A DNA stretch of 46,873 nucleotides from Clostridia bacterium (GTDB taxonomy: Bacteria > Bacillota > Clostridia > Oscillospirales > CAG-382): NCBI GenBank assembly GCA_017620655.1, contig JAGAUT010000046.1, positions 1 through 46,873 on the forward strand, read 5' to 3'. The notes below the pieces were generated by a model. The model ran no database searches. It had not been told where the DNA came from and saw only the letters and a list, made by a program, of their open reading frames with translations. This document shows positions 32,144 to 41,587 of this stretch, piece by piece (the stretch's first letter is position 1; each line of letters starts with the position of its first letter). A program made the translations under genes and the position numbers.

Positions 32144-33640
32144 ATGTACACGGTAAGTCCTTCGACAATAAAATACGCTGACAGTCTTGCCGTAGAAAAA
32201 TACGGCATTGCCGACATTACACTCATGAAAAATGCGGCAAAAAGCTGTTTTGAATACATTTACCCAAAGCTTTCTTCAAACGACAGAATTGCCGTAATCT
32301 GCGGAAAAGGCAACAACGGCGGAGACGGTTATGAAATTGCACGCATACTCAAAAAAGAATGGTTTGACGTGATAGTTATAAATGTGTTTGACTGCGAGCC
32401 GAACACAGAAACATCAAGAACAGTTTACAATGCATGTAAGGCAGAAGGGGTAAGCATTGTCCCCTTCAGCCAATGGGAAGCAGTCTTGGGCCATGCCACC
32501 GTTATCATCGACGCCCTTTTCGGTGTCGGATTTTACGGAAGCATAAGTGAAAATGACGAAATCGGAAGAATGCTTTGCTTCTGCAACAGACAGAACGCCT
32601 TAAAGATTGCTATCGACACCCCATCGGGCATAAACTCTGCCGACGGCAGATGCAATGGTATCTCGTTTACGGCAGACTTTACCGTTACAATGGCTTACAT
32701 CAAAACAGGCATGCTGTCCTACCCTGCAAGGGAATACTGCGGTGAAATTCTGATTGCCGACATAGGATATCCCAAAGAGCTTTGCGAGGAAGTGGAAAAG
32801 GATGCAATTGTTGCAGACGACAGCTATATAAAAGACAATATTCCCAAAAGAAAAAGCAACACACACAAGGGAAGCTTCGGAAGGCTTCTTATGTACTGCG
32901 GAAGTCCCGAAATGACAGGTGCTGCCGTGCTTTCCGCAACTGCCGCAATCCGTTCGGGCGCAGGACTCGTCAACATTGCAAGGGACAGAGAAACAATAAA
33001 AATACTGCAGACGCACCTTATTGAGCCTATATTCTCGGTTCTTTCGGGCAATCCCGAAGCAGAGGTCATAACGCTTTGCGAAAAGGCTTCGGCAACCCTT
33101 ATCGGCTGCGGAATGGGACAGGCTGAATGCGACAGAAATGTACTCTACTCACTTATAAAAAATGCAAATTGCAATTTAATTATTGATGCAGACGGTATAA
33201 ATCTCCTGTGTGAGAATAAACTTATATTAAAGGAAGCCGTCAAAACACCAATCATCACACCCCACCCCATGGAATTTGCAAGACTTTGCAGAAAAAGCGT
33301 AAGCGAAGTCCAGAGTGACCGAATAAATCTTGCAAAGGAATTTGCCAAGGAATACGGCTGTGTTGTTGTACTTAAAGGCGCCGGCACGGTAATTGCTTCT
33401 CCCGACGGACGTCTTGCAATCAACACAAGCGGAAATCCCGGTCTTTCAAAGGGCGGCAGCGGTGATGTACTTGCAGGTCTTATATCTTCGCTTGTATGTC
33501 AGGGCGTTGAAGCCTTCAAAGCTGCCGTGATTTCGGTATATCTTCACGGAAAGGCAGCAGATATTCTCAAAGAAAAAATCGGAGAATACGGGCTTATTCC
33601 GTCGGATTTACCCATGGAGATTGCAAAACTGCTTCCTTAA
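32144..33640 (+). CDS. nnrD: Bifunctional NAD(P)HX epimerase and ADP-dependent dehydratase
   Basis: Repairs hydrated, damaged NADH and NADPH in the cytosol. The 498-residue protein joins the N-terminal YjeF epimerase domain (about 1-210, with GKGNNGGDG at 54-62) to a C-terminal carbohydrate-kinase-like dehydratase (about 225-498, with GSFGRLLMYCGS, ITPHPMEFARL and KGGSGDVLAG, catalytic Asp441). Both halves look intact. GGAGG precedes the ATG, 16 bases after the PHP gene. The nnrD-lipoprotein-alr order resembles the acpS/ydcC/dal region of B. subtilis, although no acpS is seen here. Confidence 0.95.
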   Translation: MYTVSPSTIKYADSLAVEKYGIADITLMKNAAKSCFEYIYPKLSSNDRIAVICGKGNNGGDGYEIARILKKEWFDVIVINVFDCEPNTETSRTVYNACKAEGVSIVPFSQWEAVLGHATVIIDALFGVGFYGSISENDEIGRMLCFCNRQNALKIAIDTPSGINSADGRCNGISFTADFTVTMAYIKTGMLSYPAREYCGEILIADIGYPKELCEEVEKDAIVADDSYIKDNIPKRKSNTHKGSFGRLLMYCGSPEMTGAAVLSATAAIRSGAGLVNIARDRETIKILQTHLIEPIFSVLSGNPEAEVITLCEKASATLIGCGMGQAECDRNVLYSLIKNANCNLIIDADGINLLCENKLILKEAVKTPIITPHPMEFARLCRKSVSEVQSDRINLAKEFAKEYGCVVVLKGAGTVIASPDGRLAINTSGNPGLSKGGSGDVLAGLISSLVCQGVEAFKAAVISVYLHGKAADILKEKIGEYGLIPSDLPMEIAKLLP

Positions 33641-33662
33641 TTCTCATTAAGGATGATGACCT

Positions 33663-34256
33663 ATCATTTTTTCAAAATCAAAGCTTTTACTCCTCATTTT
33701 TGCAATAACACTTTGTCTTGCCTCTTGCAACAGTGACTCTTTTTCAAGGGAACTGATTATCGAGAAGCTATACCTCCCCTACACGGCAGAGGCGGACTTT
33801 ATCTTCTCCGACGGAGAAAGCAACTCTCAGGGAAAAGCAAGCATTGTAAAAAGCGACATAACCACCCTCACCTTTCTCGAGCCGGAGGGCTACAGCGGAA
33901 TATCAGTGAAAAGCGATGCTGCCGGAAACGAGGATGTTTTCAGCTTCGAGCTGTCAGGCATTCCTGCAACGGTTCCCAAATCCATAGCAGGAGATTTGTC
34001 GCTGATGTTTTCACTTTTCACAGACATTTTTCCGCAGAAAATCGACACACTTGAAAAGGACAGCTTTTCTCTTTCGGGAAAGGTCAATGATGCCGGCAAC
34101 GAGCTGGCGGAGGTTTTCTTTACAGAAAACAACCTCAGTTACCGTATCTGCTACGACAGACGAAGCGGCATTCCCTACTCCTTTGATGCAGGAAACGAAA
34201 AGGTTTCGGTGAGCATTGTAATAAACAACTTTAAGCCAACAAAAATACAAGAATAA
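33663..34256 (+). CDS. YdcC-like lipoprotein lacking a canonical start codon
   Basis: A reading frame of about 197 codons encodes a lipoprotein signal (KSKLLLLIFAITLCLASC) and a beta-rich domain (ADFIFSDGES, FLEPEGYSGI, VNDAGNELAEVFFTENNLSYRICYD, IPYSFDAGNEKVSVSI) resembling the LolA-like YdcC lipoproteins that lie before alr in B. subtilis. The frame has no ATG, GTG or TTG in the right place. AAGGA (33649-33653) stands nine bases before ATC at 33663 and twelve before ATT at 33666. Alternatively ATG ATG at 33653-33658 is the true start, and one extra T in the T6 run at 33667-33672 causes a frameshift. The rest is intact. It lies between nnrD and alr. Confidence 0.65.
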   Translation: MIFSKSKLLLLIFAITLCLASCNSDSFSRELIIEKLYLPYTAEADFIFSDGESNSQGKASIVKSDITTLTFLEPEGYSGISVKSDAAGNEDVFSFELSGIPATVPKSIAGDLSLMFSLFTDIFPQKIDTLEKDSFSLSGKVNDAGNELAEVFFTENNLSYRICYDRRSGIPYSFDAGNEKVSVSIVINNFKPTKIQE

Positions 34257-34269
34257 AGCAGGAATTAAA

Positions 34270-35376
34270 ATGAATTTTGAAACAAAGACGCTTAAAACCT
34301 GGTGCAGCGTGGATCTTAATGCCATTGCACACAACTACAATCACACAAAAAGCAAAACCGACTCAAGAATCATCTGTGTTATAAAGGCAAATGCATACGG
34401 TCACGGTGCCGTACCTGTCGCAAGACGTCTTGTCAAGGAAGGCTGTGACTTTTTTGCAGTATCCTCCATTGAGGAAGCACTTGAGCTTCGATATGGCGGT
34501 ATAAAATGTGACATTCTGATTTTCGGATACATTCTTCCCGAAAGAATACCCGAAGCTGTGGAAAACGACATTTCCTTCGCCCTTGCTTCTTGTGAATTCG
34601 CCTCAGTTTTGTGCTCCATTTCGCTTCCTAAAAAGGCAAAGGTTCACATAAAGCTTAACACCGGCATGAACAGAACAGGTTTTAACATCTGCCACAGCAG
34701 AGGCTACGAGGATTTGAAAAAAGCTCTTGTTCTGATAAAAGCAAGTGACAATGTTTCCGTCGAAGGTGTTTTCTCGCACTTTGCAAAGGCAGAGAACGAC
34801 AGAGCCTTCTCAGACAAGCAGTGGGGATATTTTGAAAATGCTGTTGACTTTATCAAGAAAGAAGGCATTTCGCCATCGCTTCTTCACATATGCAACAGTG
34901 CGGGAACAGCAAACTATCCTGAAAAGCATCTTAATGCAGTAAGGCTTGGAATTAATCTGTACGGCTGTGAGGCAAATGACGCCTCGTATATTCAGGCAAT
35001 GGAATTCTGCACAAGAATTGTTGATATACATACTATTTCCGAAGGCGACGGCGTAAGCTACGGTCTTGACTTTATTGCCGACAGAAAAATGAAGATTGCC
35101 GTTATCGGTGCAGGTTATGCCGACGGTATCTTCAGATGTCTCTCCGACGGCAAGGGATACGTTCTTATCGGCGGAAAGAAATGTCCCATTCTCGGCAGAG
35201 TCTGCATGGACATGACAATGGTTGACATAAGCAGCGTAGAAAACGCAAAGGTCGGCGATGTTGTTACAATCTGGGGAAAAGAGCTTCCCACAGAGGAGCA
35301 GGCAAAGAATGCCGGTACCATCAGCTATGAGCTTATGTGCTCGGTAGCCCCGAGAGTTAAGAGAGTTTACGGATAA
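34270..35376 (+). CDS. alr: Alanine racemase
   Basis: A pyridoxal-phosphate enzyme that makes D-alanine for peptidoglycan. The 368-residue protein has the PLP lysine in VIKANAYGHG (Lys39, the family's standard position), the catalytic tyrosine in VSYGLDF (about residue 259) and the substrate-site segment GRVCMDMTMVD (about 310-320). AGGA lies eight bases before the ATG, 13 bases after the lipoprotein gene, so it ends the operon that begins at 31245. A terminator follows. No mazEF-type toxin pair is found downstream, unlike in B. subtilis. Confidence 0.96.
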   Translation: MNFETKTLKTWCSVDLNAIAHNYNHTKSKTDSRIICVIKANAYGHGAVPVARRLVKEGCDFFAVSSIEEALELRYGGIKCDILIFGYILPERIPEAVENDISFALASCEFASVLCSISLPKKAKVHIKLNTGMNRTGFNICHSRGYEDLKKALVLIKASDNVSVEGVFSHFAKAENDRAFSDKQWGYFENAVDFIKKEGISPSLLHICNSAGTANYPEKHLNAVRLGINLYGCEANDASYIQAMEFCTRIVDIHTISEGDGVSYGLDFIADRKMKIAVIGAGYADGIFRCLSDGKGYVLIGGKKCPILGRVCMDMTMVDISSVENAKVGDVVTIWGKELPTEEQAKNAGTISYELMCSVAPRVKRVYG

Positions 35377-35386
35377 GCATGTTTTT

Positions 35387-35413
35387 AAAGACGGCGTAAG
35401 TCGTCTTTTTATA
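35387..35413 (+). terminator. Terminator of the alr operon
   Basis: AAAGACG (35387-35393) and CGTCTTT (35402-35408), followed by T residues. Confidence 0.85.
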
Positions 35414-35464
35414 TTGCTTTATAACAAAAGAAAATATAAAACATCCAAAATAATAACATTTTTT

Positions 35465-35492
35465 TATACAGGATTTTTTGGTAAAATATAAT
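35465..35492 (+). promoter_or_regulatory. Probable promoter of the GH94-like gene
   Basis: TATACA (35465-35470), 16 bp, TATAAT (35487-35492). The -35 match is modest. Confidence 0.5.
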
Positions 35493-35524
35493 TGCTGAAT
35501 CCTAAAACGAACAGGAGGAAAAAT

Positions 35525-38074
35525 ATGAAAGAAAAGATTTATTCGTTGCTTGAAGACATCAGAGCTTTAAGCACAAAGAATCACGAAGAATACACACTTC
35601 CCGACAACGTTTTCTACCTCAACGACACAGACATCCTCTGTCTCGAAAGACACGGCGGTGAGTCAAGATACCCTTATGAAATGGACGGTCTCAATCTCTG
35701 GGTACATTCCACAGGTCACGTATGTGCAAATGAAAGCAATTTTGTTATCTTCCGTACAGCTTCCCAGCAAGAAGAACCCTCGGTTGAATTCTGGGGCGGT
35801 ATCAAAAAAAACGGCGAATGGGTACCCGTTTCCATTACAGGTGCCACAAAGCAGCTTTATGAGCCTATAAAGATTGAAAGATATCTTGTATACACAAAAA
35901 GATGTGCATACTACATTGCAGAAACCGATGAATGCATCTTCTCTGTCCGTGTAAACATCACAAGCGAAAAGAAGATAAATTTCCTTGTATCCGCAATCAA
36001 CAAGACAGATAAAGACATTGAAGTAAAGCTCACAAGCTACATTGATCCCCTTGTAAGATACTCCAACAACGAGGACAGCTGGTGTTTTTGGAACAGACAC
36101 GGTTTTATTAAGGAAAACGGCTCCTTCAAGATTGTCAGAATCCCCAGCCCCGAAGGTACAGACGTGACTTTACAGACAAACTGTGCTGTAGTAAACAAGG
36201 TAATACTTGCAAGTGACTACTCCGTACAGTCCACAGCATCAAAGGCTGACTTTTTCGGTGCTTCCGGTCACTGTCTTTTCAATTCCCTTTGTTTAAGAAG
36301 CGGTAAATTTGAACACGTTTCCGAATCCGTAAATACCGTAAGTCTTCCTGCGGCATGCGACATTATTACACTAAAACTCGCATCAGGACAGGAAGCACTC
36401 TGCGACTATCTTGTTTCAGCCGTTCACGACGAAGCATCGGCTGACGCACTTGTGGGCATGGTGCCCGACCTTTCGGTTATTGATGAAGACCTCATGGCTC
36501 AGGAAAAGGCAGAAGACGAGCTTCTTTGTAATCTCACACTCGAATTCGGAAAACTAAAGGGTATTGATCTCAACAACAAGGTGTTCAACAGATTTGTAAA
36601 GAACATACAGAAGCAGGTTTCCTTCTGTGCCCTTGGCAAAAACTATGTGGGCGAGCTACTCGGTGTTCGTGGCGTATTCCAGCAGCTTACATCCACAAGT
36701 CTCTGGAACACAAAGAAGGTAAGAGAAAAGATTGTCAAGGCTCTCAACTTTATTATGGACACAGGCAGAAGCCCGAGACAGTTCTCTGTTCCTCCGACAG
36801 ACGACATCATCCCAAAGTTTGACATTCGTCAGTTTATCGACCAGGGGTTATGGGTAATTGAAACGCTTCACAAGTACATTTCCCTTACAGGCGACTACAC
36901 AATCCTCGACGAAATGTGTTCCTACTACACCATCATCGACGAAAAGAAGGACCTTTACAATAAGAGTGACATCAGGGATTCTGTTCTTGACCACCTTGTT
37001 CGCATCACAGACTATCTCGTTTCCAACATCGACGACAGAACAGGCTGTCTCAAGATTCTCTATGGCGACTGGAACGACTCGCTTCACGGTCTCGGTGCAA
37101 GCCTTGACGGCAAGAGCGAATTCGGTACAGGTGTCAGCATAATGGCAACACTTCAGCTTTACAAGCTTCTTTCTGAAATGGTTGAAATTCTCACAGCCGT
37201 TAAGAAGTATGATGATAAGATAACATCCTACGCCGAAAGAAGAATCTCCATTGCCGAAAGCCTCGAAAAGCATGCATTCCAGCTTGACGGTACACGACGC
37301 CACATTCTCCACGGCTGGGGCGACAAGGGTGCTTACAACGTAGGTTCACTCTGCGATACAGACGGACAGATGCGTTACGGTGCAAATGCCTACTCCTTCT
37401 GGTGTATCTGCCACATGATTGACAGAGATCTTACTCTTAAGAAGGATATTCTTACAGCATACGATGCACTTGATTCCAAGTACGGCGTAAAGACCTTCGA
37501 CAAGCACTTCCCCAAGGGAATGACAGGTGTCGGAAGAATTGCAAACCTTACACCCGGTACTCACGAAAACGGTGCTACATACATCCACGCAACAATGTTT
37601 GCTGTTATGGCACTCTTTATCATAGGCGAGGGCGAAAGAGCATGGGAACAGATTTTCAAAACACTTCCCATTACTCACAAGACTGTAACAAAGACACCAT
37701 TTGTAATGCCCAACTGTTACTACTACAACGAGGACTACAAGCTTGACGGTCAGTCGGCAGGCGACTGGTACACAGGCAGCGGTGCGGTGCTTATGAGATG
37801 TATTATTGAGCACGCAATGGGCTTCCTTGCATATCCTGAAGGACTCAAAGTCGCTCCTCCCAACTATATGCCCTCCGATGAAGTTACAATGAAGATTTTC
37901 TTAAAGAACAGCAACATCACCTTCAAGTACACAGACAAAGGCACAGGCAAGAGAGAATACTTTGTCAACGGAGTAAAGAGAGATATGCTCTTTGACGAAG
38001 TTTCGAGCAGTCAATACATCTGGCTTGATAATAATGAAATCTCAGGCGATATGGTTATTGAAGTTAAAGACTAA
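35525..38074 (+). CDS. GH94-like disaccharide phosphorylase
   Basis: A cytosolic enzyme of 849 residues that probably cleaves a beta-linked disaccharide with phosphate, giving a sugar 1-phosphate. An N-terminal beta-sandwich (about 20-290) precedes an alpha6/alpha6 barrel with family features: GDWND (about 514-518, which includes the general acid Asp), the TPGTHENGATYIHATMFAVM segment (about 678-697), GERAWEQ and DWYTGSGAVLMRCIIEHAMG before the C-terminal beta-domain. The substrate (cellobiose, chitobiose, laminaribiose or other) cannot be read from this. ATG at 35525 follows AGGAGG; the upstream extension of the frame lacks such a site. Monocistronic; it could process sugars brought in by receptors like those of the array, but no link is shown. 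Confidence 0.82.
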   Translation: MKEKIYSLLEDIRALSTKNHEEYTLPDNVFYLNDTDILCLERHGGESRYPYEMDGLNLWVHSTGHVCANESNFVIFRTASQQEEPSVEFWGGIKKNGEWVPVSITGATKQLYEPIKIERYLVYTKRCAYYIAETDECIFSVRVNITSEKKINFLVSAINKTDKDIEVKLTSYIDPLVRYSNNEDSWCFWNRHGFIKENGSFKIVRIPSPEGTDVTLQTNCAVVNKVILASDYSVQSTASKADFFGASGHCLFNSLCLRSGKFEHVSESVNTVSLPAACDIITLKLASGQEALCDYLVSAVHDEASADALVGMVPDLSVIDEDLMAQEKAEDELLCNLTLEFGKLKGIDLNNKVFNRFVKNIQKQVSFCALGKNYVGELLGVRGVFQQLTSTSLWNTKKVREKIVKALNFIMDTGRSPRQFSVPPTDDIIPKFDIRQFIDQGLWVIETLHKYISLTGDYTILDEMCSYYTIIDEKKDLYNKSDIRDSVLDHLVRITDYLVSNIDDRTGCLKILYGDWNDSLHGLGASLDGKSEFGTGVSIMATLQLYKLLSEMVEILTAVKKYDDKITSYAERRISIAESLEKHAFQLDGTRRHILHGWGDKGAYNVGSLCDTDGQMRYGANAYSFWCICHMIDRDLTLKKDILTAYDALDSKYGVKTFDKHFPKGMTGVGRIANLTPGTHENGATYIHATMFAVMALFIIGEGERAWEQIFKTLPITHKTVTKTPFVMPNCYYYNEDYKLDGQSAGDWYTGSGAVLMRCIIEHAMGFLAYPEGLKVAPPNYMPSDEVTMKIFLKNSNITFKYTDKGTGKREYFVNGVKRDMLFDEVSSSQYIWLDNNEISGDMVIEVKD

Positions 38075-38086
38075 AAACAACAACAG

Positions 38087-38122
38087 TTTAAAAGCCGCAA
38101 CCTATTGGTTGCGGCTTTTGTT
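38087..38122. terminator. Bidirectional terminator between the GH94-like gene and ftsH
   Basis: AAAAGCCGCAACC (38090-38102), TATT loop, GGTTGCGGCTTTT (38107-38119): A-rich on one side, T-rich on the other. Confidence 0.9.
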
Positions 38123-40156
38123 TTATTCTTCTGTGGTGTCTTCGGAGGGCTGCTTAAGAGTCTGTTCGTCCTCTTCCTTTTTCTTGACCGTGAACTTATG
38201 GGATTCGGAGCTGTTATTTTCCTTTGCTTCCTCTGCTTCCTTTTCCTTCTGTTCATTGAGTTCCTTCTGCTGTTCGTTTTCGGCATCGCTCTTTTTGTTC
38301 TGGCTTTCTGCGATTGCCTCTACCGCCTCAACTACAGGCTCGTCGGTTTCCATAATATACTTGAACTGGTCTTCGTCCATAATTTCGTGATCAATCAGGT
38401 ATTCGGCTGTGAAGTTGAGCTTATCCCTGTTGTTATTGAGAAGCTCTTCTGCCTTCTTATACGCCTTTTCGACAATTCCTCTTACCTCTGCGTCAATATC
38501 TGCCGCAACCTTTTCGGAAAAGTCGCGTGTTGAGCCGAAGTCTCTGCCAAGGAATACTTCCTCATGTCCCGTACCGTAAACGATGGGGCCGAGAAGCTCG
38601 CTCATGCCGTACTTTGTAACCATACCGCGTGCCATCTTGGTTGCTCTCTCAATATCATTGGAAGCACCTGTGGATATATCGCCGAAAACAATGGCTTCGG
38701 CAACACGTCCGCCGAGAAGAGATACGATTTCCTCTTCCATTTCACGCTTTGTCATATACATCTTATCTTCCGTGGGAAGCGAAAGCGTATATCCGCCGGC
38801 TCTGCCTGCGGGAATAATTGAAATCTGATGAACATTATCCTGAGTTTCAAGAAGCTGTGTGATAACTGCATGACCTGCTTCATGGTAGGCTGTCAGCTTC
38901 TTTTCTCTGTCGGAAATAATCTTGGACTTCTTCTTGGGACCTACAATCGTTTTGATTGTTGCCTCCTCAAGCTCTGTCATGCCGATAAGGTGTTTACCCT
39001 TTCTCGCCGAGAGAAGTGCCGCTTCATTGAGAAGGTTGGCAAGGTCTGCACCCGTAAAGCCTGCCGTTGTCTTGGCAAGAGTCTTAAGGTCAACGTCCTT
39101 TTCAAAGGGTTTATTTCTTGCATGAACCTTTAAGATTTCTTCTCTGCCCTTGATATCGGGGTAGTTTACGGTAATCTGTCTGTCAAATCTGCCGGGTCTT
39201 AAAAGTGCGGGGTCAAGAATATCAGGGCGGTTTGTTGCCGCAATTACTATAATTCCGTCGTTATTTCCAAAACCGTCCATTTCGACAAGAAGCTGGTTGA
39301 GTGTCTGTTCTCTTTCATCATGTCCGCCGCCGAGACCCGCACCGCGGTGTCTGCCCACGGCGTCGATTTCATCAATGAAAATGATTGCATTCTGGCTCTT
39401 TTTTGCTGTATCAAAAAGGTCTCTGACACGGGAAGCACCGACACCGACATACATTTCAACAAAGTCAGAACCGGAAATGGAATAGAAAGGAACATTCGCC
39501 TCACCCGCAACCGCCTTCGCAAGAAGTGTCTTACCTGTACCGGGAGGGCCTACGAGAAGCACGCCTCTCGGAATCTTTGCACCGAGCTTTGTGAACTTTG
39601 CGGGATTCTTCAAGAATTCAACAACCTCCTGAAGTTCTTCCTTTTCCTCATCGGCACCTGCAACGTCTGTAAAGAGAACCTTGCTCTTTTCATTTGTTCC
39701 CAGCTTTGCACGGCTTTTGCCGAAGGAATTGATTTTTCCTCCCTTTCCGCCTGCCGCCTGATTCATTATAAAAATCCAGAGCCCAATGAATACAATTATT
39801 ATGATTATATACGGTAAGAAGCTTACCCACCACGGGAAGTCAACCGGTTCTTCATAATGGAATTCTGTTATGATACCGTCTTTCTTCTGCTCGAGTATAA
39901 GTTCCTTCAAATCCTTTTCAAAGATTGCAAGGTCTCTGAGCCTGAAGGATATATCCTTGCCGTCCTTTGTGGAAAGCTCAAGGGTGTTATCGTTCTTTAC
40001 AGTAAAAGAATCTACCTTTTCATTCTGGAACAGCTCAACGATTTCGCTGTACTGCATTTTTTCATCCTCAACGGGACCTAAAAGCGCCGAGCTTACAACC
40101 AGCATTCCCACTATAAGGATAATATAAAAAATTATTACTTTGCCGTTATTCTTCAT
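38123..40156 (-). CDS. ftsH: ATP-dependent zinc metalloprotease FtsH
   Basis: A membrane-bound AAA+ protease for misfolded membrane proteins and selected regulators. 677 residues: membrane helices at about 7-26 and 112-131 with a small extracytoplasmic domain between, Walker A GPPGTGKT (203-210), Walker B IIFIDEID (about 257-264), the second region of homology ([17 protein letters not shown]), and the zinc motif HEAGH (424-428). The C-terminal tail, beyond about 615, is long and very rich in Glu, Lys and Gln. ATG at 40156 follows AAGGAG at some distance. It is the last gene of rplI-dnaB-tilS-ftsH. The hpt gene common between tilS and ftsH is missing. Confidence 0.97.
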   Translation of the reverse strand: MKNNGKVIIFYIILIVGMLVVSSALLGPVEDEKMQYSEIVELFQNEKVDSFTVKNDNTLELSTKDGKDISFRLRDLAIFEKDLKELILEQKKDGIITEFHYEEPVDFPWWVSFLPYIIIIIVFIGLWIFIMNQAAGGKGGKINSFGKSRAKLGTNEKSKVLFTDVAGADEEKEELQEVVEFLKNPAKFTKLGAKIPRGVLLVGPPGTGKTLLAKAVAGEANVPFYSISGSDFVEMYVGVGASRVRDLFDTAKKSQNAIIFIDEIDAVGRHRGAGLGGGHDEREQTLNQLLVEMDGFGNNDGIIVIAATNRPDILDPALLRPGRFDRQITVNYPDIKGREEILKVHARNKPFEKDVDLKTLAKTTAGFTGADLANLLNEAALLSARKGKHLIGMTELEEATIKTIVGPKKKSKIISDREKKLTAYHEAGHAVITQLLETQDNVHQISIIPAGRAGGYTLSLPTEDKMYMTKREMEEEIVSLLGGRVAEAIVFGDISTGASNDIERATKMARGMVTKYGMSELLGPIVYGTGHEEVFLGRDFGSTRDFSEKVAADIDAEVRGIVEKAYKKAEELLNNNRDKLNFTAEYLIDHEIMDEDQFKYIMETDEPVVEAVEAIAESQNKKSDAENEQQKELNEQKEKEAEEAKENNSSESHKFTVKKKEEDEQTLKQPSEDTTEE

Positions 40157-40180
40157 TGAAGTAACATCACTCCTTGGTAT

Positions 40181-41587
40181 CTATGTTGTGCGGTAAAGGG
40201 CAACTGTCACCTTTACATTTCTTTCGTCATTCTTTTTGCAAACATCGTTTGTTGCAACAGACGGGATAAGCAGGATTTCTTCATTCAGGCAGACAAACGG
40301 AAGCATATATCTTTCCTTTTCGGAAAAATCCGAGGAAACAAAAAGACGCTTTACGCTTTTATTCATTCTGCCGCTTAAAATCTTATCACCTATCTGCCTG
40401 TTACGGACACGAAGCACACGGGGTATTGTATCAAAATACAAATAATCCTCGGTGTACTTTTTGTAAACAATTTCATTATTTTCAAGTGTTTTCGGAATGT
40501 CTTTATTTCCGTCAAAGCTTATATACAATGCGTACGGATTTTCTTCAAAAAATACCGTTCCCTCACCTGCTTCAACATCAAAGTCAAGTGTCTTTGCCTT
40601 GCCTCTGTCATCCTTTTCAAAACCGAGTTTTCCTCTTGACAGCCTTGCACAAAATCCATCCGGCAGTGAAACGCACGTTTTTTTGCCGTCATATGCATAT
40701 ATCTTTTCCAAGAGCTGTTTTGTGTGCATTTCGGGAAGTATCTCATCCGAATGCTTCGCAAAAAGCCTTATTACCACCCTTGAAAGTATACTTTCATGAA
40801 GCTTTGACAGCTTACCTATATCATCCGTAAGATTCTCATTTGCCATATCCGAAAGATACTCTTCGTCTTTTCTGCAAAGTCCGGATGTTCTTGCGAGGGC
40901 ACTTTCTACAGACGGATTGATATTCCGCAGAAGAGGCATTATCTCATTTCTGATATAGTTTCTTGTGTAATCGGTATCGCAATTGGTGGAATCTGTTACA
41001 TGGTCCTGATTCATTGCCGCAAGATACTCTTCAATTTCGTGCCTTTGGGAATAAATAAGCGGTCTGATTACGGTAACTCCGTCGCAAAGGCTTCTTTTGG
41101 GAGGGATTCCGCAAAGTCCTTTCAGTCCCGTGCCGCGCACAAGGTTAAAAACAAGTGTTTCTGCGTTATCACATGCATTATGTGCCGTCGCAACATGGGA
41201 AATTCCATACTTTTTACAGATTCTCCCAAATGCACGGTATCTTTCGTTTCTTGCGCAAAGCTCCAGAGAAGTGCCGCTTTCCTTTGAAAGAGACGGAACA
41301 TCCACCCTCTCGCAAAAAAACTCAACACCGAGCTTTTTACACAAAACTCTTGCAAATTCCTCATCCCTGTCGGCTTCCTCTCCCCTTATCATATGATTTA
41401 CATGCAAGGCGTAGAGTGTGAAGCTGTATTTTTCGGACAGTTCTTTCAAAACAAGCAAAAGGCTTGTGGAATCTGCACCGCCCGAAAGACCGACGAGGAT
41501 TTTTTCACATCCCTCAAAAAGACAGAAATCCGTATTTGCTCTATCTATTTTTTCCTGAAAACTCAAAGTTATGTTATTACTGTTCAT
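40181..41587 (-). CDS. tilS: tRNA(Ile)-lysidine synthetase
   Basis: TilS converts C34 of the CAU-anticodon isoleucine tRNA to lysidine with ATP and lysine, so that AUA is read as Ile. The PP-loop ATPase motif is present (GLSGGADS, residues 33-40), followed by ALHVNHMIRGEEADRDE and TAHNACDNAETLVFNLVRGTG. The C-terminal domains run to residue 468. The ATG at 41587 (MNSNNITLSF) overlaps the end of dnaB by 11 bases; there is no good ribosome site, so translation is probably coupled to dnaB termination. The frame is open further upstream inside dnaB, but that part is not family-like. It is followed after 24 bases by ftsH. Confidence 0.95.
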   Translation of the reverse strand: MNSNNITLSFQEKIDRANTDFCLFEGCEKILVGLSGGADSTSLLLVLKELSEKYSFTLYALHVNHMIRGEEADRDEEFARVLCKKLGVEFFCERVDVPSLSKESGTSLELCARNERYRAFGRICKKYGISHVATAHNACDNAETLVFNLVRGTGLKGLCGIPPKRSLCDGVTVIRPLIYSQRHEIEEYLAAMNQDHVTDSTNCDTDYTRNYIRNEIMPLLRNINPSVESALARTSGLCRKDEEYLSDMANENLTDDIGKLSKLHESILSRVVIRLFAKHSDEILPEMHTKQLLEKIYAYDGKKTCVSLPDGFCARLSRGKLGFEKDDRGKAKTLDFDVEAGEGTVFFEENPYALYISFDGNKDIPKTLENNEIVYKKYTEDYLYFDTIPRVLRVRNRQIGDKILSGRMNKSVKRLFVSSDFSEKERYMLPFVCLNEEILLIPSVATNDVCKKNDERNVKVTVALYRTT

